From the NCBI GenBank assembly GCA_018823175.1, contig JAHJIY010000066.1:28570-92569 (forward strand): a stretch of 64,000 nucleotides of DNA, written 5' to 3'. Every line of letters begins with the position of its first letter. The stretch's first letter is position 1. This DNA comes from Pseudomonadota bacterium (GTDB lineage Bacteria; Desulfobacterota; Desulfobulbia; Desulfobulbales; JAHJIY01). This document shows, in pieces, positions 43,110-53,739 of this stretch. The notes beneath the pieces are model-generated. The model was not told where the DNA came from. It worked only from the letters and a program-made list of their open reading frames with translations, and made no database searches. The position numbers and the translations under genes were made by a program.

Positions 43110-44225
43110 CTAATCCCCGGTACTGGTCATGAAGCGCCGCATCCGGATATTGAGCAGGATGCCGATCCCGGCCAGGGTGGTGAGCAGCGATGAACCGCCG
43201 TAGCTGAACAGGGGCAGTGGCATACCGACCACTGGTAGTAAGCCTAAAATCATCGCCAGATTGATGAAGGCCTGCCAGAAGAGCAGAGAGACAATGCCAA
43301 AGGCCAGCAGCACCCCGAATTTGTCGCGGGAGGCTACCGCAATGTTTAGTCCCATCAGAATCAGAAAAAAATAGCAGGCCAGGAAGAACAGCGAACCGAT
43401 AAATCCCCATTCCTCGGCCCAGACCGAGAAGGCAAAGTCCGTATGTCGTTCCGGTAGAAAGTCCAGGTGGACCTGGGTGCCTTTTAAAAAACCTTTGCCG
43501 AACATCATGCCGCTGCCGATGGCAATTTTTGATTGTAGAATATGGTAGCCGGAACCCATCGGGTCAAGCTCGGGGTTAAATAGGGTCAGGATTCGTTGTT
43601 TCTGGTAGGGTTTAAGCAGGTAAAGCCAGCCGATTGGCAGCATTGAGGCGCAGGCCCCGATCAAGACACTTAAGGTCGACCATTTTAACTTCACAAACAG
43701 GGTCATGGAGATGAAGATAAAGATCAACATCAGGGCAGTGCCCAGGTCCGGCTGTCGGAGGATCAGCAGGAAGGGCAGGCCGGTCAACAGTAACGGCACG
43801 ACAAGTTCTTTTAAGGTGAATCCTAGACCGGTATCTTTTCGGTAGTAATAGCTGGCCAGGGTGATGACCAGGACTAGTTTGGCTGGTTCCGATGGTTGGA
43901 GTCTGAAAAATCCGAAGTTTAGCCATCTCTGGGTGTCGGACACGGCATTGCCGAAGAACAGGACGATGGTCAAGAGCAGGATTATCGTTATGTATAATGG
44001 GTAGTTGGCGGTGACAAATAATCGATAATCAAAGCTGATGATGACCATGATGCCGGCAAACCCCAACAGATAAAAGTATAATTGTCTGACGAAGGCGGCG
44101 GCATAGGGCTCGGCCGAATGGGTGGCACTGTAAAGATTTAATAAACCCATGCCGGCAATAACCAGAACGGTCAGGATTATTGCCCAGTCAAAATTGAGCA
44201 GAAGACGACGATCGAAATGTAGCAT
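43110..44225 (-). CDS. rodA: Rod-shape SEDS glycosyltransferase RodA
   Basis: 371 residues, about ten transmembrane helices. SEDS-family motifs include RWLNFGFFRLQPSEPAKL and the end GMPLPLFSYGGSSLLTTLAGIG. RodA polymerises lipid II into glycan strands for elongation with PBP2. It is the last gene of mreB-mreC-mreD-mrdA-rodA, starting 3 bp after mrdA. Confidence 0.95.
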   Translation of the reverse strand: MLHFDRRLLLNFDWAIILTVLVIAGMGLLNLYSATHSAEPYAAAFVRQLYFYLLGFAGIMVIISFDYRLFVTANYPLYITIILLLTIVLFFGNAVSDTQRWLNFGFFRLQPSEPAKLVLVITLASYYYRKDTGLGFTLKELVVPLLLTGLPFLLILRQPDLGTALMLIFIFISMTLFVKLKWSTLSVLIGACASMLPIGWLYLLKPYQKQRILTLFNPELDPMGSGYHILQSKIAIGSGMMFGKGFLKGTQVHLDFLPERHTDFAFSVWAEEWGFIGSLFFLACYFFLILMGLNIAVASRDKFGVLLAFGIVSLLFWQAFINLAMILGLLPVVGMPLPLFSYGGSSLLTTLAGIGILLNIRMRRFMTSTGD

Positions 44226-44228
44226 TAG

Positions 44229-46130
44229 TTAACCTTTCGGTTGCTTGGTGTTTGGTGGGGCTTGCGGTATGTTGAAGTATTTTTCCAGTATTTTTTTGGC
44301 GATCGGTCCGGCTACCGACCCTCCATGGCTTCCATGTTCGATTAGTACTGTTACTGCAATTTCCGGTTTTTCGGCCGGCGCAAAACAGGAAAACCAGGCA
44401 TGGTCCCGATATTTATAGGGTATTTCCTCATCTGCCAAGTCTTTGTTTTGGGAAAGGTGAACAACCTGGGCAGTGCCGGTTTTTCCTGCCACGGTAATAT
44501 GCTCCAGTTTTGCTTGTTCGCCGGTGCCATGTTCGTCATTGACTGCACTGATCAAGGCATCGCGGATTACCTGCAGGTTGGCTGGTAAAACCAGTGCCCG
44601 GCTGTCGGCAATGGGGGTGAATTCTTTGATGATCATATCATCAATGTTGACTATCCTTTCGATCAATTGGGGACGGTATATGATGCCGCCGTTGGCGATG
44701 GCCGTCATCATCTGGCAGACCTGCAATGGGGTAACCAGGTCGAAGCCCTGCCCGATAATGATTGACAGGCTTTCTCCTTCCTGCCATGGTTCCTTGTATT
44801 CTTTTAGTTTCCAAGCGGCAGTGGGAATCAGGCCTGGTTTTTCGTTCTCAAGTTCAATGCCGGTTTTTTGGCCCAGGCCAAAACTTGCGGCATATTTGGC
44901 CAGGGTGTCAACGTTAAGTTTTTGACCCAGTTGATAGAAATATACATCGCATGATTCGGCCAGGGCTCTTTTCAGGCTGATTGCGCCGTGGCCGTTTTTT
45001 TTCCAGCATCGGTAATTCCGATTGCCAAAAGGCATAGAGCCGGTGCAGTAGAATACGGTTTGGGGCGTGACAATTTCTTCTCCCAGTCCAGCCAGGGCAG
45101 ATATTATTTTGTAGATTGAGGCGGGCGGGTACTGGCCCTGGATTGCTTTGTTGGTTAACGGATGCAAAGGGTTATCTAATAATGATTTCCATGATTTGGA
45201 TGAGATGCCGCCGATGAATTCTTGCAGATTCAATGGTGGAGAGCTGGCCATGGCCAGGATGCGGCCGGTATTAACGTCCATAGCTATTACGGCCCCAGCC
45301 TTATCAGCCATGGCCTCTTCGGCGATTTTTTGCAGTTCAATGTCAATGGTCAAATATAGATCGTTGCCGGGTAAAGGGTCTTCCAGTTCGATCTGTCGTT
45401 GCTCAAAACCATGGACATCAACCTCCAGCAAGGAGCGTCCTTTTTCTCCTCGCAGGTATTGCTCCTGAAGTTTTTCGATCCCCATTTTTCCAAGTTGGTC
45501 ACCACCCTGATAAATACCGCCCTTGCTTTCCTGCAGTTCTTCTTTGTTGATTTCCCCCAGATAACCGATCAGGTGTGATGCCAGGTCGCCGTGCAGATAT
45601 TCGCGGGTCGGCAGCACCTCTATTCTAACCCCGGGAAGATTGAAGTGGTTGTTTTCAATAAAAACCAGGGTTTTCCAGTCGATATCTTCCTTTAGGCGAA
45701 GCGGCATGTACCTTGGGTTGTCGGCGCTGGCTCTTATCCGGTCGAGCAGCACCGAGATGTCTTCATTCAGGATTTTTGACAGGCGTTTTATAACTATTTC
45801 CGGGTTGGGCGCGTCCTCTCGAATCCAGATGACGTTGAAGCAGGGGCGATTGGTGATAATGGGAATACCGTGCTGGTCCATGATATTGCCGCGCGGTGCT
45901 ACAATGTTTAAGACTCTTATGCGGTTGTTCTCAGACAGTCGGCCGTAATCAAAGCCCTTATGGACTTGCAGGAACCAGAGGCGGATAATCAGGATGGCAA
46001 TCAGAAATATTACAAAATAGGTAGCAAAATCGATTCGTTTTTTGAGCAGAAACAGTTCAGCTTCATCAATTTTGTTAATCCGGGTAATTGTCCTCTGCAT
46101 TGAAGAGAGGGTGGTGGAATGATCTTTCAT
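44229..46130 (-). CDS. mrdA: Penicillin-binding protein 2 (transpeptidase)
   Basis: 633 residues from the ATG at 46130, which overlaps the mreD stop (ATGA); longer in-frame starts would run further into mreD. A single N-terminal helix (about 30-50) is followed by the dimerisation domain and the transpeptidase domain. The active-site serine is in PPASIYKI, the second motif is SCD, and the third is KTGTAQV. It cross-links peptidoglycan during cell elongation with RodA. Confidence 0.94.
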   Translation of the reverse strand: MKDHSTTLSSMQRTITRINKIDEAELFLLKKRIDFATYFVIFLIAILIIRLWFLQVHKGFDYGRLSENNRIRVLNIVAPRGNIMDQHGIPIITNRPCFNVIWIREDAPNPEIVIKRLSKILNEDISVLLDRIRASADNPRYMPLRLKEDIDWKTLVFIENNHFNLPGVRIEVLPTREYLHGDLASHLIGYLGEINKEELQESKGGIYQGGDQLGKMGIEKLQEQYLRGEKGRSLLEVDVHGFEQRQIELEDPLPGNDLYLTIDIELQKIAEEAMADKAGAVIAMDVNTGRILAMASSPPLNLQEFIGGISSKSWKSLLDNPLHPLTNKAIQGQYPPASIYKIISALAGLGEEIVTPQTVFYCTGSMPFGNRNYRCWKKNGHGAISLKRALAESCDVYFYQLGQKLNVDTLAKYAASFGLGQKTGIELENEKPGLIPTAAWKLKEYKEPWQEGESLSIIIGQGFDLVTPLQVCQMMTAIANGGIIYRPQLIERIVNIDDMIIKEFTPIADSRALVLPANLQVIRDALISAVNDEHGTGEQAKLEHITVAGKTGTAQVVHLSQNKDLADEEIPYKYRDHAWFSCFAPAEKPEIAVTVLIEHGSHGGSVAGPIAKKILEKYFNIPQAPPNTKQPKG

Positions 46131-46669
46131 GTGATGAACCTGTTGCCGGATTTGGGTCGTAGCAACGAGTGCTTTTTGCGAGTGAAATTTTTTACTGTAT
46201 TGAATAACAGGTCGTACAGGTGAAAGAACGGGATGGCCAGTAGGGCAAGGATGAAGGTCTGGAGGAGTAGTTTCCACCAGGACCAGATAAGGCCGCTTTG
46301 ATTGTTGTCAAGGATGACGGAAAAAAATGAGATTGTGGCATAGATAAAAAGGTAGCTGGTTGCGACCAGCGGTGGTTGATGAGTGGTCTCGGTAATCAGT
46401 AGATGCTTTGAAACCACTCTGATTAGAAAAAAGAGCAGGAGGTAGGCTCCGGGGTAAAGCCCCAGATAAAGACCTGAGAAAACATCCATGATCATTCCGT
46501 AAAGCAGGACCAGGATCGCACCCTCGTAGGTTTTCATCCGGATGGCAACAAAAACAATCAGAATAAATAGAAGTTCAGGGGTTCCCATCCAGCTTGGTAT
46601 GCTGGTGAAGAGGGTGGTTTGGAGGGTGAGGAGAAAAGTCCCTAAGAGAAAAAAACAAGCGATCTGCAT
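46127..46669 (-). CDS. mreD: Rod-shape determining protein MreD
   Basis: 180 residues with five or six transmembrane helices. The stretch GAILVLLYGMIMDVFSGLYLG is typical of MreD. It links MreC to the elongation machinery in the inner membrane. It starts 5 bp after mreC and overlaps mrdA by 4 bp. Confidence 0.88.
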   Translation of the reverse strand: MQIACFFLLGTFLLTLQTTLFTSIPSWMGTPELLFILIVFVAIRMKTYEGAILVLLYGMIMDVFSGLYLGLYPGAYLLLFFLIRVVSKHLLITETTHQPPLVATSYLFIYATISFFSVILDNNQSGLIWSWWKLLLQTFILALLAIPFFHLYDLLFNTVKNFTRKKHSLLRPKSGNRFIT

Positions 46670-46674
46670 TCTGC

Positions 46675-47508
46675 CTATTCTGCCAATGAATTTGATTTCA
46701 TGATTATTATCAGGTATTCAAGCTGGGTAAAATTAACTGCTGGTAACACTTCAATTTGCTGGAACATGCCGCGACGGTTGTTTTCAACTTTTGATACTGT
46801 GCCGATCGGCAGACCTTTTGGAAAGACGCCGCCCAGGCCGGAGGTGACAATCTGGTCGCCGGGTATTACTTCGGAATTTTTGAAAACATAGTGTAATTTG
46901 TAGATATTATCCTTTCCTTTGATGATGCCCTGGGCCCTGGTTTCCTGGACCAGTCCGTCGATGGCGCTACTCGGATCATTTGCCAGCAGTACTTTTGAGT
47001 AATGAGGGGCTGTGTTCATGACCTGGCCGACAACTCCGGCAGCAGTTACCACCGGCATGCCTTTTTCGACTCCGTCACTGGCACCACGGTCAATAATTAT
47101 GGTTCTGAACCACTGGGAGGGGTCTTTGCCGATAATCTGGGCGGTTAGAGTCGGAGGTGGCAGGGACTCTTTCATTTCCAGTAGTTTTTCCAGGCGGACG
47201 CTTACTGCCATGGCCTCCCGGTATTTTATGTTTATGGCTTTGTATTCCTGGAGTTCTTTTTGAAGACGGTTGTTTTCTTTGCGCACGTCCCAAAGAGCAA
47301 CGTAGCCATACCATACGTTTTTGCAGGAGGAGAGGACGCTGGTAACTCCGGCCTGGGCTGTGCCTATAATTTCCAGGACAAATTTATGAGGTGAGTTGAA
47401 TTCTTTGTTGCCGGCGGTTGAAACGACAAGAATCATGAAAAGAGCGATGCAGAAACCAAGAAGTAAAATCTTGCTAAGTGGTTGATAACGTTTACCTTTT
47501 CTCCTCAT
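46675..47508 (-). CDS. mreC: Rod-shape determining protein MreC
   Basis: 277 residues. An N-terminal helix (about 12-30) anchors it. A coiled coil (about 70-110, RKENNRLQKELQEYKAI) precedes the periplasmic beta domains, with SQWFRTIIIDRGASDGVEKG as the conserved beginning. It activates PBP2/RodA. It lies 110 bp after mreB, and this gap holds a hairpin. Confidence 0.94.
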   Translation of the reverse strand: MRRKGKRYQPLSKILLLGFCIALFMILVVSTAGNKEFNSPHKFVLEIIGTAQAGVTSVLSSCKNVWYGYVALWDVRKENNRLQKELQEYKAINIKYREAMAVSVRLEKLLEMKESLPPPTLTAQIIGKDPSQWFRTIIIDRGASDGVEKGMPVVTAAGVVGQVMNTAPHYSKVLLANDPSSAIDGLVQETRAQGIIKGKDNIYKLHYVFKNSEVIPGDQIVTSGLGGVFPKGLPIGTVSKVENNRRGMFQQIEVLPAVNFTQLEYLIIIMKSNSLAE

Positions 47509-47557
47509 TGTTCATCCTGCGCTTCAAGAAAATATATGATGTCGTTGCCGAGAATGA

Positions 47558-47599
47558 CTGGCAGCCTTTTTCGGCAGCTCCAGAAAAAGAAGCTGCCAG
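47558..47599. promoter_or_regulatory. Hairpin between mreB and mreC
   Basis: CTGGCAGC and GCTGCCAG (8 bp arms) flank 26 nt in the 110 bp gap. An alternative pairing with the internal GGCAGCT is possible. No T-run follows on the minus strand, so partial termination or RNA processing, lowering mreC relative to mreB, is only a guess. Confidence 0.35.
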
Positions 47600-47618
47600 C
47601 AGAATTAATGATGAGACC

Positions 47619-48811
<1,193 letters not shown>

Positions 48812-48863
48812 AAACCGATCATTTTTGACCTGGCACAATTGTGGCTTTTTGTTTTTATAGAGT

Positions 48864-48939
<76 letters not shown>

Positions 48940-49185
48940 ATTTTCATAAATTATCTTTTCAGGGAGGGTCTCGTCGGTTTTTCCTGAAAGTTGAGCCTCT
49001 ACAGCACAATAGAATTGGCCTTCTTTTGCTGCAGGGGCTTTCTTCTTGTATTCTTCTTAGAAAAAATATTCCTCCCGATTGTCTTGATTCCTGTAAGGCT
49101 TTTTGCTAAGCTGTTTTTTGTTTTGGTGGGTTTTTCCCGGCAACGGATTTCCATTTTCTGGAACCGAAATCAATAGGGAGTAATC

Positions 49186-49377
49186 ATGAGTTCAACCACG
49201 CATACCTCGGATCCTGACACCTTGTCGACTGGCAAGCCGGTCTCTGATGATACAATCCTCAAGGTCGCTAAAGAGGTAATTGTTAAATTTATTGAAGTCG
49301 GGCGTCTTTCCCCCTCAAATTTTGATGAAACTTTTCATGAAATATATAGTTCGGTGCGTAAAGCCGTTCGTTCCTGA
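49186..49377 (+). CDS. Small conserved-looking protein upstream of mpl
   Basis: 63 residues. After a Ser/Thr-rich start, the core reads TILKVAKEVIVKFIEVGRLS followed by PSNFDETFHEIYSSVRKAV, a predicted pair of helices. I recall similar short proteins beside cell-wall genes in related bacteria, but no function. GGGAG lies 6 nt before the ATG. The mpl frame starts immediately after its stop codon, so the two are translationally coupled. Confidence 0.65.
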   Translation: MSSTTHTSDPDTLSTGKPVSDDTILKVAKEVIVKFIEVGRLSPSNFDETFHEIYSSVRKAVRS

Positions 49378-50868
49378 TTGTTGAACGTGAACATCCAACC
49401 ATCTTCAAGTGATTGCAGTCTTGACCCTCTCCTTAATTATTTTCCCTCGGAAGTACGCCATATTCACCTGATGGGAGTCTGTGGGACCGGAGTTGGCGCC
49501 CTGGCCGGTATGTTGAAACAGGCTGGTTATCTGGTGACCGGTTCGGACCAGCATGTTTATCCGCCGATGAGTGATTTTCTGGCGGAATGCGGCATTCAGG
49601 TTTTAAGTCCTTATTCCTCTTCCAACCTTGAGCCACAACCAGACCTGGTTGTAGTCGGTAATGTGATCACCAGAAAAAATCCGGAGGCCCGGGCCCTGGC
49701 TGACCTGGCAATCCCTTATCTGTCAATGCCCCAGGCGTTAAGTTGTTGCTTCATCGGCGATAAAACATCTTTGGTGGTGACCGGGACCCATGGAAAAACT
49801 ACCACCTCTTCTTTATTGGCTTCTGTTTTACATTATGTCGGCCTGACTCCCGGATTCATGATCGGCGGTCTGGTTAAGGCCTTTGGTCGGAATTTTAATG
49901 TTGCTGGGGGAGTGTATTTTGTGGTTGAGGGGGACGAATATGATACTGCCTTTTTCGATAAGGGGCCTAAATTCCTCCATTACCGTCCTCAAGTGGCAAT
50001 CATTACCGGAATCGAATTTGATCACGCGGACATTTATGAAGATCTTGAGGCGGTAAAAGTATCTTTTCGGCGGTTGGTTGAGATTATGCCGGCTGACGGG
50101 GTTATCGTTGCCTACCTGGATGATCCCGTGGTGCGTGAGGTTTTGAGAGGCGCGGCCTGTCGGGTTTTGTCCTATGGTGAAAGGCCGGAATTTGACTGGT
50201 CTCTTTCGGGCCTTAAGATATCCGCCGGTTGCACAGATTTTAAGGTTAGTCGTTCCGGTCAGATTTATGGAGAGTTCAAGAATACTCTGCCTGGTCGTCA
50301 TAATGCCTTAAACAGTCTGGCGGTTATTGCGGTGCTTGATTATTTGGGATTGGAGAGACAGGCCATTGCTTCGGGAATCGAAAGTTTCGCTGGGGTTAGG
50401 CGGCGTCAGGAGGTAAGAGGGGAGGTCGGCGGGGTAACGGTGATTGATGATTTTGCCCATCATCCGACCGCAGTCCGGGAAACATTGGCCGCTTTACGTG
50501 GGGCTTATGACGGACGAAGATTGATCACGGTTTTTGAACCAAGGACTAATTCCAGCCGCCGCCGGGTTTTTCAGGAAGCTTATGTTTCCTGCTTTGACGA
50601 TACTTCATTGGTATTAATTAAAGAGCCCGAACCTTTGATTAATGTAGTTCCGGATGAAAGATTTTCTGCTCGACAATTGGTTAATGATCTTGAAAAGCGG
50701 GAGATTGACGCTCATTATTTCTCTAATACGGATGAGATAATCGCCTATCTTTCAAAAAACAAGAGAGCTGGTGATGTCGTTGTCATCCTTTCCAATGGAG
50801 GGTTTGATAATATTCATCAACGGCTTTTGGATAAATTCCAGGAAGATTTAACCGACCCTGACTCTTGA
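49378..50868 (+). CDS. mpl: UDP-N-acetylmuramate--L-Ala-gamma-D-Glu-mDAP ligase
   Basis: 496 residues. It recycles murein tripeptide by joining it to UDP-MurNAc. The N-terminal HLMGVCGTGVGALAGML is the Mur-ligase nucleotide fold, GTHGKTTTSSLL is the ATP site, and VIDDFAHHPTAV is the conserved C-terminal motif; this matches Mpl more than MurC. No ATG is available at the 5' end: TTG codons at 49378 and 49381 and GTG at 49387 are the candidates, and no clear ribosome site is seen, so coupling to the upstream gene is likely. Confidence 0.88.
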   Translation: MLNVNIQPSSSDCSLDPLLNYFPSEVRHIHLMGVCGTGVGALAGMLKQAGYLVTGSDQHVYPPMSDFLAECGIQVLSPYSSSNLEPQPDLVVVGNVITRKNPEARALADLAIPYLSMPQALSCCFIGDKTSLVVTGTHGKTTTSSLLASVLHYVGLTPGFMIGGLVKAFGRNFNVAGGVYFVVEGDEYDTAFFDKGPKFLHYRPQVAIITGIEFDHADIYEDLEAVKVSFRRLVEIMPADGVIVAYLDDPVVREVLRGAACRVLSYGERPEFDWSLSGLKISAGCTDFKVSRSGQIYGEFKNTLPGRHNALNSLAVIAVLDYLGLERQAIASGIESFAGVRRRQEVRGEVGGVTVIDDFAHHPTAVRETLAALRGAYDGRRLITVFEPRTNSSRRRVFQEAYVSCFDDTSLVLIKEPEPLINVVPDERFSARQLVNDLEKREIDAHYFSNTDEIIAYLSKNKRAGDVVVILSNGGFDNIHQRLLDKFQEDLTDPDS

Positions 50869-51047
50869 AGATAAATTTGTCTGACGTTGTTGTTTTTGCG
50901 TGGTTAAAACGGCGGTTAATTCCCGGGGGTATTGAAAGGCACGGTTGTTAAGTCTTTCATTTAATTCTTTGTTTTTCTGTTTTTAAATGCGGCTTTATAT
51001 CACGTTGTGGTAGTTGTAATTTTCTGAATGCTGATTCAGTATTTTAC

Positions 51048-51076
51048 TTGACAATGAGTTTGTCGTGGGATAGAAA
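51048..51076 (+). promoter_or_regulatory. Promoter candidate for the nuo operon
   Basis: TTGACA (51048-51053) and TAGAAA (51071-51076) with a 17 nt spacer, about 70 bp before nuoA. No other recognisable element lies between mpl and nuoA. Confidence 0.55.
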
Positions 51077-51147
51077 ACGACACATTATCTTGCTTGCTGC
51101 CGGTTGGCGCATTCAATTGTAGCTCAAATTAAAAGGAGCTGGCTGAC

Positions 51148-51549
51148 GTGGATCAAAAATCTCTTCATGATCTTCTTTATGTAGCCGCATTTTTTCTCGG
51201 CGGCTTGGCCTTTGCTGTCGGTCCATTCGTAATCTCCTATCTTTTAGCTCCCCGCAATACCCGAAATACCCAAAATAAGACTGATCAGTTTATCGAGTGC
51301 GGCATTGAGCCCATTGGCGGGGCATGGATTCGTTTTGGCATAATTTATTACTTGTATGCCTTGATGTTTCTGGCCTTTGATGTTGATGTGCTTTTTCTGT
51401 TTCCTGTGGCCATGGCCTATAATACCGAATTTGTTATCCGTGATTTTGTTGAAATCCTGATTTTTGTCGGAATTTTGTCTCTGGCAATTGTTTATGCCTG
51501 GAAGAAGGGAGTATTCAAGTGGGAAAGGAAAACTTACAATCCGCAATAG
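51148..51549 (+). CDS. nuoA: Complex I subunit NuoA
   Basis: 133 residues, three transmembrane helices. The start is GTG at 51148, with AAAAGGAG 9 nt upstream. The family signature includes YECG-like [13 protein letters not shown] and [13 protein letters not shown], which carries the conserved acidic residues. NuoA helps form the quinone cavity and the E-channel. It overlaps nuoB by 31 bp. Confidence 0.93.
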   Translation: MDQKSLHDLLYVAAFFLGGLAFAVGPFVISYLLAPRNTRNTQNKTDQFIECGIEPIGGAWIRFGIIYYLYALMFLAFDVDVLFLFPVAMAYNTEFVIRDFVEILIFVGILSLAIVYAWKKGVFKWERKTYNPQ

Positions 51550-52016
51550 TGCAGTTTGCCCCTCTGGATAAACTGCTTGCACTGGGGCGAGCTAATTCTC
51601 TGTGGCCGATGACTTTTGGTCTGGCTTGTTGCGCTATTGAAATGATGGCGGCCGGGGTTAGTAGATTTGACCTGGCCAGGTTCGGGGCTGAAGTTTTTCG
51701 TCCTTCTCCCCGCCAGTGCGATGTAATGATTGTTGCTGGAACCATCACCAAAAAAATGGCCCCAGCCGTTGAGACCCTTTATGACCAGATGCCTGAACCG
51801 AAATGGGTCATTGCCATGGGCAACTGCGCTATTTCAGGCGGTCCTTTTGTTTTTGATGGTCAGTACGGCATTGTGGAAGGCGCGGATAAACTGTTTCCGG
51901 TTGATGTTTTTATTCCCGGATGTCCGCCACGTCCGGAGGCCCTGATTGAAGGGATTCTTGAATTGGAAGAAAAGGTCACCGGTTATCGACGATGGCCAAG
52001 AGTGGAGGCAGGGTGA
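51519..52016 (+). CDS. nuoB: Complex I subunit NuoB (cluster N2)
   Basis: 165 residues from the GTG at 51519; AAGGGAG lies 7 nt upstream. The N2 cluster ligands are present: the adjacent pair in [10 protein letters not shown], then GNCAISGG and [10 protein letters not shown]2 passes electrons to quinone. The start lies inside nuoA, a compact arrangement. Confidence 0.96.
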   Translation: MGKENLQSAIVQFAPLDKLLALGRANSLWPMTFGLACCAIEMMAAGVSRFDLARFGAEVFRPSPRQCDVMIVAGTITKKMAPAVETLYDQMPEPKWVIAMGNCAISGGPFVFDGQYGIVEGADKLFPVDVFIPGCPPRPEALIEGILELEEKVTGYRRWPRVEAG

Positions 52017-52020
52017 CCAG

Positions 52021-52614
52021 ATGATTGCTAAGATCAAACAACAGATGTCTGAAATTACATCTGCCAAGATCACTGAAACCGAATATGCAGCCAAAGGTTA
52101 TCATCTTGATGTTGAGGTTCCGGCTGACCAAGTAGTTACTGCCGCCGAGATTCTGGATGCAGAGAAATTTTACCTGGAAGCGGTGACTGGAGTCGACTGG
52201 ATGGGGGCAAAGGCCGCCGAGTTGGCTGCAAAGAAAGCGGCTGCCGCTAAGGCCGCTTTAGATGCGGCAAAAAAAGCGGCGGCAGAAGCAGAGGGCGAAG
52301 AAAAACCGGAAACGGTCGCTGCTCCGGTTGCAGAGTCGGTTGAAGAAGTCGAGGAAGATCTGGAAGAAGAAATGGAAGTAGTTTACGACTATAACCATGC
52401 TGAGGAACTTTGCCGGGTGGTAGTTCGTTGCCGGGTGCCCCGGTTATCTCCTGAACTGCCAACCATTTCCGAGGTTTTCCCCGGGGCCAATTGGCATGAG
52501 CGTGAAACCCATGATTTTTTTGGGATCAAATTTATTGGTCATCCTGATCTCTCCCCTCTGTTATTGCCGGAAGATGCGGATTTCCATCCACTTTTGAAGG
52601 ATTTTTCAGCATGA
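52021..52614 (+). CDS. nuoC: Complex I subunit NuoC with a charged insertion
   Basis: 197 residues from the ATG at 52021. The N-terminal block (residues 1-61, ending AVTGVDWMG) and the C-terminal block (about 118-197, with GANWHERETHDFFGIKFIGH) are normal NuoC. Between them, residues about 62-117 are an Ala/Lys-rich then Ala/Glu-rich stretch that interrupts the fold at the loop before EVVYDYNH. It looks like a surface helix or disordered tether. nuoD overlaps by 4 bp. Confidence 0.9.
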   Translation: MIAKIKQQMSEITSAKITETEYAAKGYHLDVEVPADQVVTAAEILDAEKFYLEAVTGVDWMGAKAAELAAKKAAAAKAALDAAKKAAAEAEGEEKPETVAAPVAESVEEVEEDLEEEMEVVYDYNHAEELCRVVVRCRVPRLSPELPTISEVFPGANWHERETHDFFGIKFIGHPDLSPLLLPEDADFHPLLKDFSA

Positions 52615-53729
52615 GTGACTTTGCGCTAAGCCAGACTAAAGAGACTTTTGTCCTTAATCTTGGACCACAGCATCCTGCAACCCATGGTGTTTTGCGGGTC
52701 AAGCTTGAGATGGACGGGGAATATATTGTCCACGCTGAGCCGATCTTGGGTTATATCCACCGGATGCATGAAAAAATGGGCGAGAATCGGACCTGGGCTC
52801 AATTCATGCCCAATACCGCCCGTCTCGATTATCTTGGGGCTCTTTCTTACAACCATGGCTATGCATTAGCTGTGGAGAGGGCCGCTTCCATCGAAGTGCC
52901 GGAGAGGGCCGAGTATATTAGGGTAATTACCGTAGAGTTAAATCGGATCGCCAGCCATCTATTATGGTTCGGTGCCTATGTCCTTGATCTCGGTGGTATG
53001 ACGCCGATTTTTTATGCCTTTGATGATCGGGAGCAAATTCTTAATCTTTTGGAATCGGTAACTGGTGCCCGGTTGACCTTTTGTTATTTTCGTTTTGGCG
53101 GTGTTTATAACGATATAGATGATTCTTTTATCGCGGGCTCCAGGGAGTTCATTAAAAGACTGCGTAAGCAGATGCCTGACTACCATAATCTGGTGACTAA
53201 AAATATCATCATGATAAAGCGGTTGAAAGATATCGGACCAATTTCTCCGGAGATGGTCCGTAAGTATGGTGCCACAGGACCGGTGATGCGCGGTTCTGGT
53301 ATTAATTACGATGTTCGAAAAAACGAACCTTATTCGGTCTATCCTGAATTTGATTTTGATATTCCAGTTTATGATGAGTGTGATTCCATGGCTCGTTATA
53401 TGGTGCGGATGGATGAGATTGAGCAGTCCATGCGGATTATTGAACAGGCCCTTGATAAATTGCCTGAGGGGCCGGTGATGACTGAAAAAGTACCGAAGAA
53501 TCTTAAGCCGCCTAAAGGTGATTATTATAGTGCGGTGGAAGCGGCCCGCGGGGTATTTGGTTGCCGGGTGGTCAGTGACGGAACCAATACCGCTTATCGA
53601 TTAAAATTGCGTTCACCGACTTTTTCAAATTTGAGTTTGTTTGGTGAGGCCTGTCAGGGCATGTTGCTGGCCGATGCCCTGGCCTTTATGGGTAGTCTTG
53701 ATCTCGTCATTCCTGAGATAGACAGGTAA
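52611..53729 (+). CDS. nuoD: Complex I subunit NuoD (49 kDa)
   Basis: 372 residues. The conserved NLGPQHPATHGVLR at the N-terminus and RGSGINYDVRKNEPYSVY in the middle identify it; the His and Tyr of the quinone site fall in GPQHPATHG and ALSYNHGYA. It is separate from NuoC (not a CD fusion). It starts within the nuoC stop (ATGA). Confidence 0.97.
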   Translation: MSDFALSQTKETFVLNLGPQHPATHGVLRVKLEMDGEYIVHAEPILGYIHRMHEKMGENRTWAQFMPNTARLDYLGALSYNHGYALAVERAASIEVPERAEYIRVITVELNRIASHLLWFGAYVLDLGGMTPIFYAFDDREQILNLLESVTGARLTFCYFRFGGVYNDIDDSFIAGSREFIKRLRKQMPDYHNLVTKNIIMIKRLKDIGPISPEMVRKYGATGPVMRGSGINYDVRKNEPYSVYPEFDFDIPVYDECDSMARYMVRMDEIEQSMRIIEQALDKLPEGPVMTEKVPKNLKPPKGDYYSAVEAARGVFGCRVVSDGTNTAYRLKLRSPTFSNLSLFGEACQGMLLADALAFMGSLDLVIPEIDR

Positions 53730-53739
53730 GGAGACAGTA

